Source: Lasioglossum baleicum (Eukaryota > Arthropoda > Insecta > Hymenoptera > Halictidae). From it: a DNA stretch of 64,000 bases. The DNA is taken from assembly GCF_051020765.1 (NCBI RefSeq), contig NW_027469349.1, forward strand, positions 1 through 64,000, written 5' to 3'. The stretch's first letter is position 1. The number at the start of each line of letters is the position of its first letter. Below the pieces are notes generated by a model. That model was not told the origin of the DNA and did not search any database. It saw only the letters and a list, made by a program, of their open reading frames with translations. This document shows, piece by piece, positions 52,719 to 64,000 of the stretch. The translations under genes and the position numbers were made by a program.

Positions 52719-53409
52719 GTAAATATATTGGCTTAGTCGTACGAATCTCTATGAAGGTGGTAATGTTCTCGGATGCTTTGACTCTCTATGCTGATATTTA
52801 TACACAAATATGTCTTGTCCGTCCGCCAAAATGTCTTCTAATTTATTTCCGCGAACATTTTCAGGACAGCGGCTACAACGGGTTTGGTTTTCGGGTGGTA
52901 AGGTATTCGGTAAAAGGAATGACTTTACACGAATTAGTTATGTTTTCCGACGGATTGAACCCATACTTTAATACCCATGTCGTGCATTAAGGTGTCTATT
53001 ACCAGCACTGCACAACGGAATTTCTACCGGAATACTTGGTTTGTCTCTCCAGATTACAGGATAGGTGGTTTTATTGACATAGACGTTCGACTATCAAGGA
53101 AGGTGAAAACGGTCTCGAACAGCTTAGCCATGCATTTTGTAATTCATATATGAAATTAAGGTGCCCGACAATAAAATGTATGCTCACTTGCTTCGTTGGA
53201 CAGGAAGTTGCACTCTCGATACAGCGGGTTAGATTCTCGGCAGGTAAGACCGTCTGTAGAAAGTTTGACTCTATAATAGAAGGTAACATTCTCAATAGTT
53301 TTGGCGCTCCACATTAAGTTTCATTTCGTGAATTAAGATGCCTATTGCCAATGCTATAAAGCGGATTTACTCCCTGAATACCTGGTTTCACTCTTGAAAT
53401 CGCAGGATA

Positions 53410-53570
53410 TTTCTCAGAAAATAAAGAATAAAAAAATAAGTGCATATTGAAAAAGGTATCATACATATATATGAGTAAAGGGCCTAAAGTACAAAGGCGA
53501 TTCATTTACGTTGAATGTGTGAAATTCCAATTGAAAATTTAAAAACGGTCATTGGACCGGTCCTGGTAGG
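53410..53570. other. Unassigned 160 bp segment between opposed family A arrays
   Basis: The only stretch of any length that I cannot assign to family A or B. It is AT-rich on the left (AATAAAGAATAAAAAAATAAG), contains CATACATATATATGAG, and near its right end holds the perfect 10 bp palindrome GGACCGGTCC (53,554-53,563). Forward family A stops at its left edge and reverse family A resumes at about 53,575 with GATAAAGCAGGCCGTC. It has no coding capacity worth naming. It could be a transposon remnant, a third repeat, or badly decayed B; GAAATTCCAATTGAAAATTT has a faint B flavour. Confidence 0.7.
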
Positions 53571-56500
53571 AATAGTGATAAAGCAGGCCGTCAAGAGGAT
53601 GTACAACATTACGTATTCGTGAATGATTAAACTTCTTACAGAATTCCCTGCCCTCCGAAAAACTGACCAGCTGCATTGCACCCCGTGTTTAGAAGTACGA
53701 AATAGTTTACATTTTTGTGACGAGTACCGTAATTTCATGTATGAATTGGAAGGTCGGTAGTCAAACCGCTCCAGGACGTTGCCACCTACTGTCAGGGTCG
53801 AATGGCTAAGTTAATAGATTCATATATCATGTGATACCGAAAGTCGAACCAGGTATTTCTGGTGAAAATCCACTTGATAGTATTTGCAAAAGACACCATC
53901 AATTCACTGCATGCATGTTAAAGTACTGTGTCGAACTGTTGTAGGACGCTACACATTGGTTTGAAGACATACATTCTACCGAAGTACTTATTATCCGAGA
54001 ATCTAACCCGCTGTATCTGGAATACTGCTTCGTCCTAATAGAAACACATTAGTGTACACTTTAGTGACGGGCACCTTAATTTCATGTACGAATTATATAA
54101 TCTAGTGTCAATCCGGTCGAGAAAGATGCCTACTTCTTTCGGAGTCGAACGGCTAAGTCATTAGCTTTGTCCATCCTTTGAGTCCGAGGGCCGAACCAGG
54201 TATTACGGATCTAAATTCGCTGAACAGTATTGACAATAGACAACTTAATTCACGACATCAATATTAAGGATGAAACTCAAACCTTCGGAAAACTTTACCA
54301 ATTTTTATAAAGTCATTCTTTTTACTCTATACGTTGTCATCCGAGAATCCAACCCTCTGTAGAGGTTGTCTAGCTTAGAGATCACAGGAACATATTAGCA
54401 GATATTTTAACAGACGGACACATTATTTTCATATATGATTAGAAAAATCGTGAGTCAAATCATTCGAGAACGTTACAACCGTCGCTGAGGGTCGAACAGC
54501 TAAGTCAATAGCATTTCCTATCCTGAGATTCCGACAGTCATAGCAAGTATTCCGTAGCAAATGCGCGATACAGAATTGGCAATAGACACCTTAATTCACG
54601 GTTTCAATATTAAAGCAGGCCGTCAAACCGTCCAAGAACGGTACCAACTTGTATGATGTCCTTCTACTTACAGAATACCCAACTTTCCGAGAAGCTATCC
54701 CGCTGGTTCGGGAGCATAATTTCGTATTGGGAGAAGCATACTACTTTACATTTTAGAGATGGTCACATTAATTATATGTATGAATTGGAAGATCGAGTAT
54801 CAAAACTTTTCTGAATGTTACCATCTCCTTAGAAAATCGCACAGCTATGTCAATTGTTTCACCTATCCCGGGAATCCGAGATACAAACCAGGTTTTCTGG
54901 GAGTAAGTACGCTGAAAATTATTGGCAATATCCCACATCAATCAGCGGCATATATATTAATTTGAAGCGCCAAACCCACGGAGAACATGACCTATTGGTA
55001 TAAAGTCCTTCTTCTTCCGAATACCTTATCTTCTGCGAACATAACCCACTGCACCTGGAGTTTATTTTCGTGTTCAGAGAAAATATTAGTATACATTTGC
55101 ATGACGGGCACCATTCTTACATATACGAATAGAAATATCATGCGCAAGGCATTTCGAGGACGTTACCACTTTCTTCAAGAGTCGAATGGTTATGTTAGTG
55201 GCTACATCTATACTGCGCCTCCAAGAGTCAAACCAGTTAATTCGCGTCTATACCCGCCGTACAGTATTGGCATTAGGCACGCAATTTCACGGTACAAATA
55301 TTAAAGTACTGAGTCAGAATGTTATGCACCGTTACATAGTGCTATATAGTCAAACTTTTACTGAAGGACTTACATTTGTTCAGAGGAGCAAATTAATGTA
55401 CATTTTAGTAACGGACACATTAATTTTATGTATGAATTAGACGATCGAGTGTCAAACCGTTCGTAATCGTTACCACCTTCTGTGAGAGACGAACGGCTAA
55501 GTCAATAGCTTCACCTGTGTGACTCGGGGAGTTAAGCCAGGTACTCCTGGAGAAAATCTGCTGAATAGTATTTGTGGTGGACACTTTTAATTCAGGGATT
55601 CAATGTGAATGTACAGAGTCGAGTTGCTGTTGAGCGTTACGTATTGGCACAGAGTAAAACATTTACCGATACCGTTTCCATCCGAGATCCAAACTCGCAG
55701 TATCGAAAATATTTCTTCGTGTTCAATAAAGGGCAATAGTATACGTATCAGTGACGGGCACCTTGATTCCATGTATGAAATTGAACAGCGATTGTTAAAC
55801 CGATGGTGAACGTGACAACCTTCTTAGGGATTCGAACGGCTAAGTCAGTAGCCTCACCTATCCTGTAATTTCTAGGGCCAAACCAGGTATTCTGGAAGTA
55901 AATCAGGTGATAAGTGTTGGCAATAAAACACCTAACTTACGGTTTGAATTTTGAAATGCCGCGTCAAACCGGTTGACAGAGTTAAAAATTTGTATATAGC
56001 CATTCTGCTTACCGACGGCCTTACCATCCGAGATACCTAACCAGCTGTATCGAGAATATAACATCGTGTTCAGAGGAACAAATTAGTATACATTTTAGTG
56101 CTGCGCACCTTAATTTCATGTATGTATTAGAAGATAGAGTATCCAGCTGTTCGAGAACATTGCGCTATTCATTGAGAGTCGAAAGTAAGTGTCAATAGTT
56201 TCACCTATCCTGTGATGACGCGAGTGAAACTAGGCATTGCAGGAGTAGATCTGCTGTACGGTATTGGCATCGTACACTCTGTTTTACGATATAAATATTT
56301 AAGTACAGACACAAACCGTTGTTGGACGTTACCTATTGCTATATAGTCAAACATTTCACAGAAGCACTTCCCATCCGAGAAGCTAACCCGCCGTATCGAG
56401 AGTATAACTTCGTGTTTAAAAAAACGCATTAGTATACATTTTAGGGACGAGCACCTTATGTTCATGTATTAATTAAAAGATCGAATGTCAAACCGTTCGA

Positions 56501-56805
56501 GAACGTTGACAGCTTCTTTGAGGTTCGAACGGATAAGTCAATAGCTTCAGCTATCCTGCTATTGCGAAGTCAAATCTGGTATACCCTGTGTAAATCGGCT
56601 AAACGGTATTGGTAATAGACATCTTCATTCGCGGTTTGAATATTACATTAGAACGAAAAACCGCTTGAGAACGTTACCAATGGGCATAACGACATTATCT
56701 TTACCTGATACCTTTCCTTCAGAGCACATAATCCGCTGCATCGAGGGTATAACTTTGTGATCAGCAATACAAATTAGTAGACATTTTATTGACGGCTACC
56801 ATAAC
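53571..56805 (-). repeat. Family A satellite array, reverse orientation, block 9
   Basis: About 9.4 units in reverse. Units at 54,945-55,400 share private variants with 2,880-3,400 in the same orientation. AAAGCAGGCCGTCAA occurs at 53,579 and again at 54,614, three units apart. The block ends at about 56,805, where GACGGCTACCATAAC turns into forward text ACTTCGGCATAGAGTTTGAC. Confidence 0.93.
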
Positions 56806-59800
56806 ACTTCGGCATAGAGTTTGACTCTATAGCATTAGCGAACGTTCTGCAACGGTTTGATGATATTCTATAATATTTATATCATGAAGTAAGCTGTCTA
56901 TTGCCAAAAATGTACAGCGGATTTACTCTCGGTTTCCCTGTTTGGAAACACAGAATCACAGGACAGGTGACGTTATTGACTTAGCCGTTCGTCTCACACA
57001 GAAGGTGCTAACGTTCTCGAACGGTTTGAAGCCGGACCATCTAAGTCATGCATGAAATTAAGGTGCTCGTAAGTAAATATGCACTAGTGCGATCCTCTGA
57101 ACACGGTGTTACACTGCAGATACAGCTGGTTAGTTTTCCGGATAGAAAGGCATTCGAGCAGAAGTTTGATTCTCCACATATAGGCAATGTTTTACAACTT
57201 CTTGAAGGCCTGATTTAATAATCAAACCGTGAATTGAGGTATCTATTGCCAATACCCTTCAGCGAGCTTACTCTTGGTTTTCCCGATCTGACTCTACAAA
57301 CCACAGGACAGATGAAGCTATTGGCGTAGCTGTGCGACTCTCATAGGAGATTGTTACATTCTCCTGCTACTTGTCTGTCAATTTTGCTACTCAAACATGA
57401 AAATAAGGGGCCCCTCTGCCAAAATATCTGAAGATTTGTTTTTGCACGAACAGTAAACAAGACACTCTCTACAACGGGTTTGGTTCCCGGAGGGCATGGT
57501 ATTCGGTATAAAGTAAGACTTTGATAATATGACCAATCGATAACGATTTCCGACAGCTTGAATTATATCCTTAATTTTCAGAACGTGAATTGAGGTGCCT
57601 ATTGCCTATACTGTTCAGCGGACCTACTCCTGGAATACCTAGCTTGACTCTTGGAATCTCTGGATAGATGAAGCTATTCTCTTAGCCGTTCCTCCCTCTC
57701 AGAAGGTGGCAACGTTTTCGACGGGTTTAACGCTCGATCTTTTAATTCACACATGAAGTTAAGGTGCCCATTACTGAAATGGATACCATCTTCTTTCTCT
57801 GAACACGAAGTTATATTCCCGATAAGGCGGGTGATATTCGCGGCAGGTGGCGCCTTTAGTAAAACGTCTGCCTTTATAATAATTGGTAACATTCTCAAAG
57901 GGTGTGACGCTCTATTTTATTATCCAAACCGTGAACTATAGTATCTATTCCCAATAATATTTAGCGGATTTACTCCCGGAATACCTGTTTTAACTCTCGG
58001 AATAGACTGGATAGGTTAATCTGTACACTCAGCCGTTCGTCTCTAGCAGAAGGTGTCAACGTTCTCGATCGGGTTCACCATCGATCTTCTCATTCATACA
58101 TGAAGATAATGTGCCCGTCACTCAAGTGAATATTAATATCTTTCTCTGAACACAAAGTGATAGTCTCTATACAGCCGGTTAGGTTTCGGAGGCTAAGGTC
58201 TTCGGTTGAACGTTTGACTTTATGCCAATTGGTAACGCTCTCAAGCAGTTTTTGGCCCTACTGTAATAACCATACCGTGAACAAAGGTATCCTTTACCAA
58301 TAGTGTACAGCGTTTTGACTCGCGGCTTACCTGGTTTGCCTTTCGGAATCAAAGGGTATGTGCAACTTCTGACTTAGATGTGCAATATTCAAGGAAGGTG
58401 ATATCGTTATCAAGCGGTTTGACACGTGAACTTCTAATTCATACAAGAATTTATGATGCCCGTCACTAAAGTGTATACTCATTTGCTTCCCTGATCAGGA
58501 TATTCTACCAGCGATACTGCGCCTCATGTTCTCGGAAGCTAAGGTATGCGATGATGAATATGACTTTGTACCAATTTGTAACCATCTCAAATGAATCGAC
58601 ACTCTAATTTAGTATACAAACAGTGAACTAGGTTGTCTATTGCCAAATAGTGTTCAGCGGATTAGCTCTCGGAATACCGGGTTTGACTTTCGGCATCTCA
58701 TGGTATGTGTAGCTATTGTCATAGACCTTCAATCCTCAAAGAAGCTGGTAACGTTCTCGAAAGCCTTGACACTTGGTATTTATTCGTATACTCGAAAATG
58801 TGATGTTCGTTTGCTAGAATGTCTATTAACAGTGGCAACTATGTCGAAAGGTTTTATTCGTGATTTTCCTATTCATATATGTAAATAAGGTGCACGTCAT
58901 TAAAATGTATACGAATACGTTTCTTTCAACACGATGTTATACACTCGATACAGCGGGTGAGGATCACAGGAGGTAAGTTACGCGGAAAGAGATGGACTTT
59001 ATACAAATTGGTAATGTTCGCCGAGGGTTTGACACTCCACATAAATATACATACCGCGGATTGATGTGTTTATTGCCAACACTGTTCAGCTAACATACTC
59101 TCGGAGTACCTGAGTTGACTCTACAGACCACAGGATATGTGATGCCATTGACTTAGCCGCTCCATTCTCATAGGGGGTGGTACCGTTCTGGATCGATTTG
59201 ACACTCTCTCTTCTAATTCATACACGAAATTATGACGCTCATCTTTAAAATGAATAATAATGTGTTTCTCTGAGCACGAAATTATACTCCATATACTGCG
59301 GGACGGGTTGACGGGAGAGAAGGTTTCTGTAAAATGATTGACTCTACACTAATATGTATCGTCCTCCAGCGGTTTGACGTCTAGCTTTAACATTCAATCC
59401 CTAAATTAATGTGTTTATTTCCAACAATATACAGAGCAAATACTCCCGGAATACCTGCTTTGACTATCGGAATCACAAGATGGGTGCAGCTATCATCTTA
59501 CCCGTTCGATTTTAAGGAACGTGGTAGAGTTCTCGAAAGATTTAACCCTCGATGTTGTAACTCATACAAGGAATTCAGGTGCCCGTCACTAAAGTGTATA
59601 GTAATTTGTTTCTTAAGCACGAAGTTGTACTCCCGATACAGCGGATTAACTTCTCGGAAGCTAAGACCTTCAGTGAAAAGTTTAACTTTATACCCATTAC
59701 CAACGCTCACAAACAATTTGACGCCATACTTTAATATTCAATCGGTGAATTACGGTTTCTATGCCAATACAGCTCAGCGGATTTACTCCAACAATGCCAG

Positions 59801-61455
59801 GTTTGACTCTCGGAATCTCAGGACATGTGCTGCTATTCACTTTGCCGTTCGTCTCTCACAGAAGGCGGTAACGATCTCAAACTGTTCGATCCTCGATCTT
59901 CTAATTCATACACGAAGTTAAAGTGCCCGTGACTGAAATGAATACTAATTTCTATCTCTGAGCACGAAGCTATAATCTCTATATAGCGGGTTAGTATTTC
60001 GGAGGGTAAGGTCTTCGGTAAAAAGAGTGACTCAATACCAATTGATAATGTTCGCCGTCAATATGACACTCTGCATTAATATTTATACCGTGAATTATGG
60101 TGCTAATCGCCTGTATAATTCAGCGGATATACTATAGAAATGTCTTGTTTAACTCTCTTAATCACAGGACAGGTGTGAAGCTATTGCCTCAAGTATGAGG
60201 CTCTCAATGAAGGTGGTAACGTTTTCGAGCGGTGTAACTTTCGATCTTCTCATTCGTACATCAAGCTAAGGCCTCTGTCACTACAATGTATACTAATTTG
60301 ATTCTCTGAACACAACGTAATACTATCTATACAGCGGGATAGGCCTTCTGAGGGTATGGACTTCAGTCAAACGTTTGACTTCATACTAATTGGTATCGTT
60401 CTATGACGATTTGACGCTCTACTTTGACAATCATACCGGGAATTAATGTGACCATTACCAATGCTGTTCAGCGTATTTACTCCAGGAATACCTGGTCTGT
60501 ACTCAGAATAACAGGGTAGGTGAATCTATTGACCGTGCAGTTCGAATCTCAGAGAGGGGCGTAATGTTCTCGAACTGCTTGCACTCGATCTTATAATATA
60601 TACATGAAATTAAGATGGCCGTCACTAAAATCTATACTAACGTGTTTCTCTGATCACGAAGTTTCACTTTCGGTACGGCGGGTTGGGTTCCTGGAAGGTA
60701 ACGCTTTCTGTGAAATGTTAGAATCTACACCAATGGGTAATTGTCCACAACGGCGTGACGGCCTGCCTTAATATTCATACTGTGAATTAATGTGTCTATT
60801 GACAATACACTTCAGCGGATTTACTACCTGATTACCGGGTTTGACTTTCGGAATCACAGGATAGGTCTTGCTATTAACGTAGCTGTGCGTCTCTCAACGA
60901 AGGTGGGTGCAATCTCGACCGGTCTGACTCCCTATTTCGTTTTTCATATATGGAAATAAGGTGCGCGTCTGCTACAGTGTATACTAATTTGTTTCGCTGA
61001 ACCCGAAGTTATACACACGATACGGCAGGTTATGTTCTCGGAAGAGGAAAGTATCCGGTAAGGCGTATGACGTAGTAACAATTGGTAATGATCTCAAACA
61101 GCTTGACGCTCTACTTTGATATTCAAACTGTGAATTAAGGTATCCAATGCCAATAGTGTTCTGCGGATGTACTTCTGAGATACCTGCTATTGCTTTCGGA
61201 ATCGCAGGATAGGTGAGGCTACTGTCATGCATGTGCGAGTCGAAAAGATGGTGGGTAACGTTCTGGAACGGTTTGCTTGGCGGCCGTCTATTACATACAT
61301 GAAATTAAACTGCCGGTCCCTAAAATGTGTACTAATTTGTTTCCCTGGACACGAAGTTATATTCTCGATACAACGTTTTTATGTCTCTGAATGACAGGCC
61401 TTCGATAAAATTTTTGAAACTACACCAATAACTAACTTCTACAACGGTTTGACTA

Positions 61456-61486
61456 CGTTCGTTAATATACGTTAATATACGTTATT
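61456..61486 (+). repeat. Short tandem repeat of a 10 bp word
   Basis: ACGTTCGTTAATATACG is followed by further TTAATATACG and TTATTAC copies, so GTTAATATAC is present two to three times in a row. It replaces the usual single TTTAATATTC word of a family A unit. Confidence 0.8.
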
Positions 61487-62128
61487 ACATCGTGACTAGG
61501 ATGTCAATTGCCAATACTGCACAGCGCATATACACCAGGAATATGTCGTTTGACTTTCGAATTACAGGATAGGTGAATCTAATGACTGAGCTGTTCGTCT
61601 TTCGCAGAATGTAGGAACGCTTCGAACGGTTTGACCATCGATGTTGATATTTGTAAACAAACACGTGGCATTCGTCCGCAAACATTTCTGCGAAATTGTT
61701 TTCGCGCACATTACGCAGGACACTCACTACAGCGGGTAGGTTTTCTGAAGGTATGATAGTCGGTAAAAGTAATGACTTTATGCGCATTGGTAATGTTCTC
61801 CGTCGGTTTGGATCTCCACATTAATATTCATACAGTGAATTAGGGTGTCAGTTGCCCATTAAACAGAAGCGGACTTACTTTCGGATTACCTGATTTGACT
61901 CTCGGAGGATAGGTGGAAACAATAGATTTAGCCGTACAATTCTCAAAGTGGGCGATAACGTTCTCGAACGGTTTGACACTCGATATTCTTATTCATATAG
62001 AAATGAAGGACACCGTAACTAAATGTTTACTAATTTGATCCTCTGAACACGAAGTTACACTATCGATACAGCGGGTTAGATTTTCGGTGGGCAAGGTATG
62101 CGTTAAATCTTTTGACTTTATAGAAATT

Positions 62129-62245
62129 GGTAACGTTCCAAACGGTTTGAAGTTCTATATTTAATATTTATAGCATGAATTAACGCGGTAACGTTCCCAA
62201 ACGGTTTTACGTTATATATTTAATATTTATGCCACGAATTAACGC
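62129..62245 (+). repeat. 58/59 bp tandem duplication inside a family A unit
   Basis: GGTAACGTTCCAAACGG at 62,129 and GGTAACGTTCCCAAACGG at 62,187 each continue to ATTTAATATTTAT and then GAATTAACGC. The unit text is read twice with only a handful of differences, so this is among the most recent changes in the window. Confidence 0.9.
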
Positions 62246-64000
62246 GCCAATTGGTAATACAGCACTGAGGATTGCCTCCCGGAATTCTTGGTTTCACTAC
62301 AGGAATATCAGGATGGTGAAGGTACTGACTTAGCTGTGCGACTCTCAAAAAGGTGATAACGCTCCTGAAAGGATTGACTCGCGATCTCGTTATTTATCCA
62401 TGAGATTGATGTGCCCGTACTAAAATGAATAAAAATTTTCTTCTATTAACACGTAGATATACCTCGATACACAGGGTTTGGTTATTGGAAGGTAAGGCCT
62501 GGCGATAAAGATTGACACTACTACAATAGGAAATATTCCACAAAGATTTGACGCTCTGCTTTAATATTCATACCGTGAATGAAACGTGTGCATTGGTATA
62601 TTGCACAGCGGATTGACATCCGGAAATGTGGCCAGACCTCAGAACCGCATGGCAGTTGTAGATACTCACTAAGCCGCGAACCTCAAATAAGGTGATAACT
62701 TTCTCGAAAGGATTGACCTTCGATCTTCCGATTCATACATGCAACTAAGGTTCCCGTCATTAAAATGTATACTAATTTGTTTCACAGATCACTAAGTTAT
62801 AACCTCGATACAGCGAGATGGTTCGACGAAAGTAATGTGTCCGGTCATAAGTGTGTCGTCATACAATTGGTAAGGTTTTCCTAAAGATTGAGGCTCTACT
62901 TTAATATCATACCGCGAATGAAGGTGTCTATTGCCATAACACTGCAGCGGGTTTACACCCGGTGTACCTGGTTTTACTATCCGTACCACTGGATAGGTGA
63001 AGCCATTCACTTATCCGCTCGTCACTCACAGAAGGAGGCAACGTTTCGAACGGTTTCACCATCGACCTTCTAACTAATGCATGAAAATTATTGGTGCTCG
63101 CCACCAAAATGTGTACTAGTTCGTGCCTCGGATCTCGGTGTTATACTGCAGATACAGCGGGATAGTTTTTCGGATGGTAAAGCAATCTGTATAAAGTTTG
63201 ACCCTACACCATAAAGGGAATGTTCTACAACGTCTTCTCGCTCGACTTTACTATTCAATCCGTTAATTATACTGTCTAATGCCAATACTGTACATCAGAC
63301 TTTCGACCTAAATACCGCAATTGACGGTCGGAATCATAGGATAGGTGCAGCTATTGACTTAGCCGTATGATACCCAAAGAAGGTGGAAATGTTCTGGAAC
63401 GGGTTTAACCTCGATCTTCTATTTCATACATGAAATGAATGCGTTCGTCACTAAGACGCATACTATATTGCTTCTCTGAGCACGAAGTTATGCTCTCGAT
63501 AAGCGGGATGGCTTTTCGGAAGATTAGGTATTCAGTACAAATTTCGACTCTATACCAGTAGGTATCGTTGTACAACGGTTTGACTCTCTACTTTAGAATT
63601 TAAATTGTGAATTAAGGTGACCATTGCCAATACTATACTGCAGACAGACTCGCGAAATTCTTGGACTGTCTCTCGGAATTACAGGGTAAGTGAAGCTAAT
63701 GACTTAGCAGTACGACTCTAAAAAAGGATGCAAACGTTGTCGAAGAGTTTGACTCCCGATTTTGTTATTCCTAGATGAAACTGAGGTGTCTGTCAGCTAA
63801 AATGTCTACTCATTTGCGTCAGCGAACACAAAGCTAGGCACTCGTTGCAACGAGTTAGGTTCTCGAAGGTAAGGTGCTGTGTAAATTTTATTACTTTATT
63901 TTAGTTGACAATATCTCCGGCGGTTTGACACTGAGCCTAAATATTTATACCATGAATTATGGTTGTGTGCGGCCATACTCTTCAGAGGATGTACTCTTGA

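Larger units (their letters stand above)
46431..53409 (+). repeat. Family A satellite array, forward orientation, block 8
   Basis: About 20 units in forward orientation. The first ~70 bp match weakly; from GTATACTAACGTGATTC (46,500) the array is clear. The first full unit shares ACGTGATTCTTTATCC and TGCAAGGCATGAAGTAAGG-type variants with the reverse complement of 4,100-4,396. Shortened units lie at 47,750 (about 61 bp lost) and 52,551-52,718 (half-length). The last unit stops at GAAATCGCAGGATA, 53,409. Confidence 0.93.
56806..64000 (+). repeat. Family A satellite array, forward orientation, block 10
   Basis: About 21 units, running off the right edge. It contains a 58 bp tandem duplication (62,129-62,245) and a tiny direct repeat at 61,461. 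The longest reading frame of the window (59,409-59,921, 170 codons) lies here and simply spans one and a half units, with the same peptide words seen elsewhere. I do not regard it as a gene. Confidence 0.94.

Noticed and set aside
59409..59921. Longest open reading frame, 170 codons, forward strand
   Set aside because: It spans about one and a half family A units and contains the same peptide words (TPGIP, VRLSQKAVT) found in short frames all over the array. A chance run without stops in a repeat, not a gene.
1..64000. CRISPR array or bacterial repeat region
   Set aside because: Units are hundreds of bases long and diverge throughout; there are no short identical repeats with unique spacers and no bacterial genes.
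1..64000. tRNA, rRNA or other RNA genes
   Set aside because: No cloverleaf-like or rRNA-like words were seen on either strand. I could not run a covariance search, so this is absence by reading only.

Overview
This window looks like one block of eukaryotic heterochromatin: 64 kb of old, heavily diverged satellite DNA, with no gene I can support. Two unrelated tandem-repeat families fill almost all of it. Family A (unit about 345 bp, roughly 153 units, about 52.8 kb) forms ten blocks. Family B (unit about 313 bp, more AT-rich, roughly 35 units, about 11 kb) forms two arrays. Units within a family differ from each other by what looks like 15-25% by eye, so the arrays are not freshly homogenised. 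I do not recognise either family by name. The organism cannot be named from this window beyond a eukaryote with large pericentromeric-type arrays; insects are one possibility, but that is a guess.

Layout (F = orientation of family A in the 4.4-22.9 kb block; for B, F = orientation in 38.3-43.4 kb). A-R 1-4405; A-F 4406-22851; B-F 22852-23296; B-R 23297-26541; A-R 26542-28844; A-F 28845-32245; A-R 32246-36148; A-F 36149-38250; B-F 38251-43350; B-R 43351-45622; A-R 45623-46430; A-F 46431-53409; an unassigned 160 bp segment 53410-53570; A-R 53571-56805; A-F 56806-64000. Boundaries were read by eye and are good to about 5-15 bp, less at 46.43 kb.

The main discovery is that the orientation switches are not independent. 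Read outward from about 32,245, the rearrangement breakpoints occur as inverted pairs with the same phase and the same private base changes: 28,845 with 36,148, 23,295 with 43,350, and 22,850 with 45,625. Flanks at 4.40 kb and 46.50 kb also pair. The window is therefore an ancient giant palindrome (inverted segmental duplication) built of satellite DNA. Its arms have since changed length, with the right-arm B array about twice the left one and an 18.4 kb A block facing a 0.8 kb one.

The second discovery is that the 345 bp A unit is itself an old dimer of two about 172 bp half-units. About 50 of 70 positions match between the two half-unit starts in a hand-read consensus. Two units, at 33.0 kb and 52.6 kb, have collapsed to 170 and 168 bp at this internal homology. 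Family B carries an internal direct repeat about 45 bp apart. Other local events include a (TA)n run, short tandem duplications and partial unit deletions. All open reading frames are short and repeat-derived.
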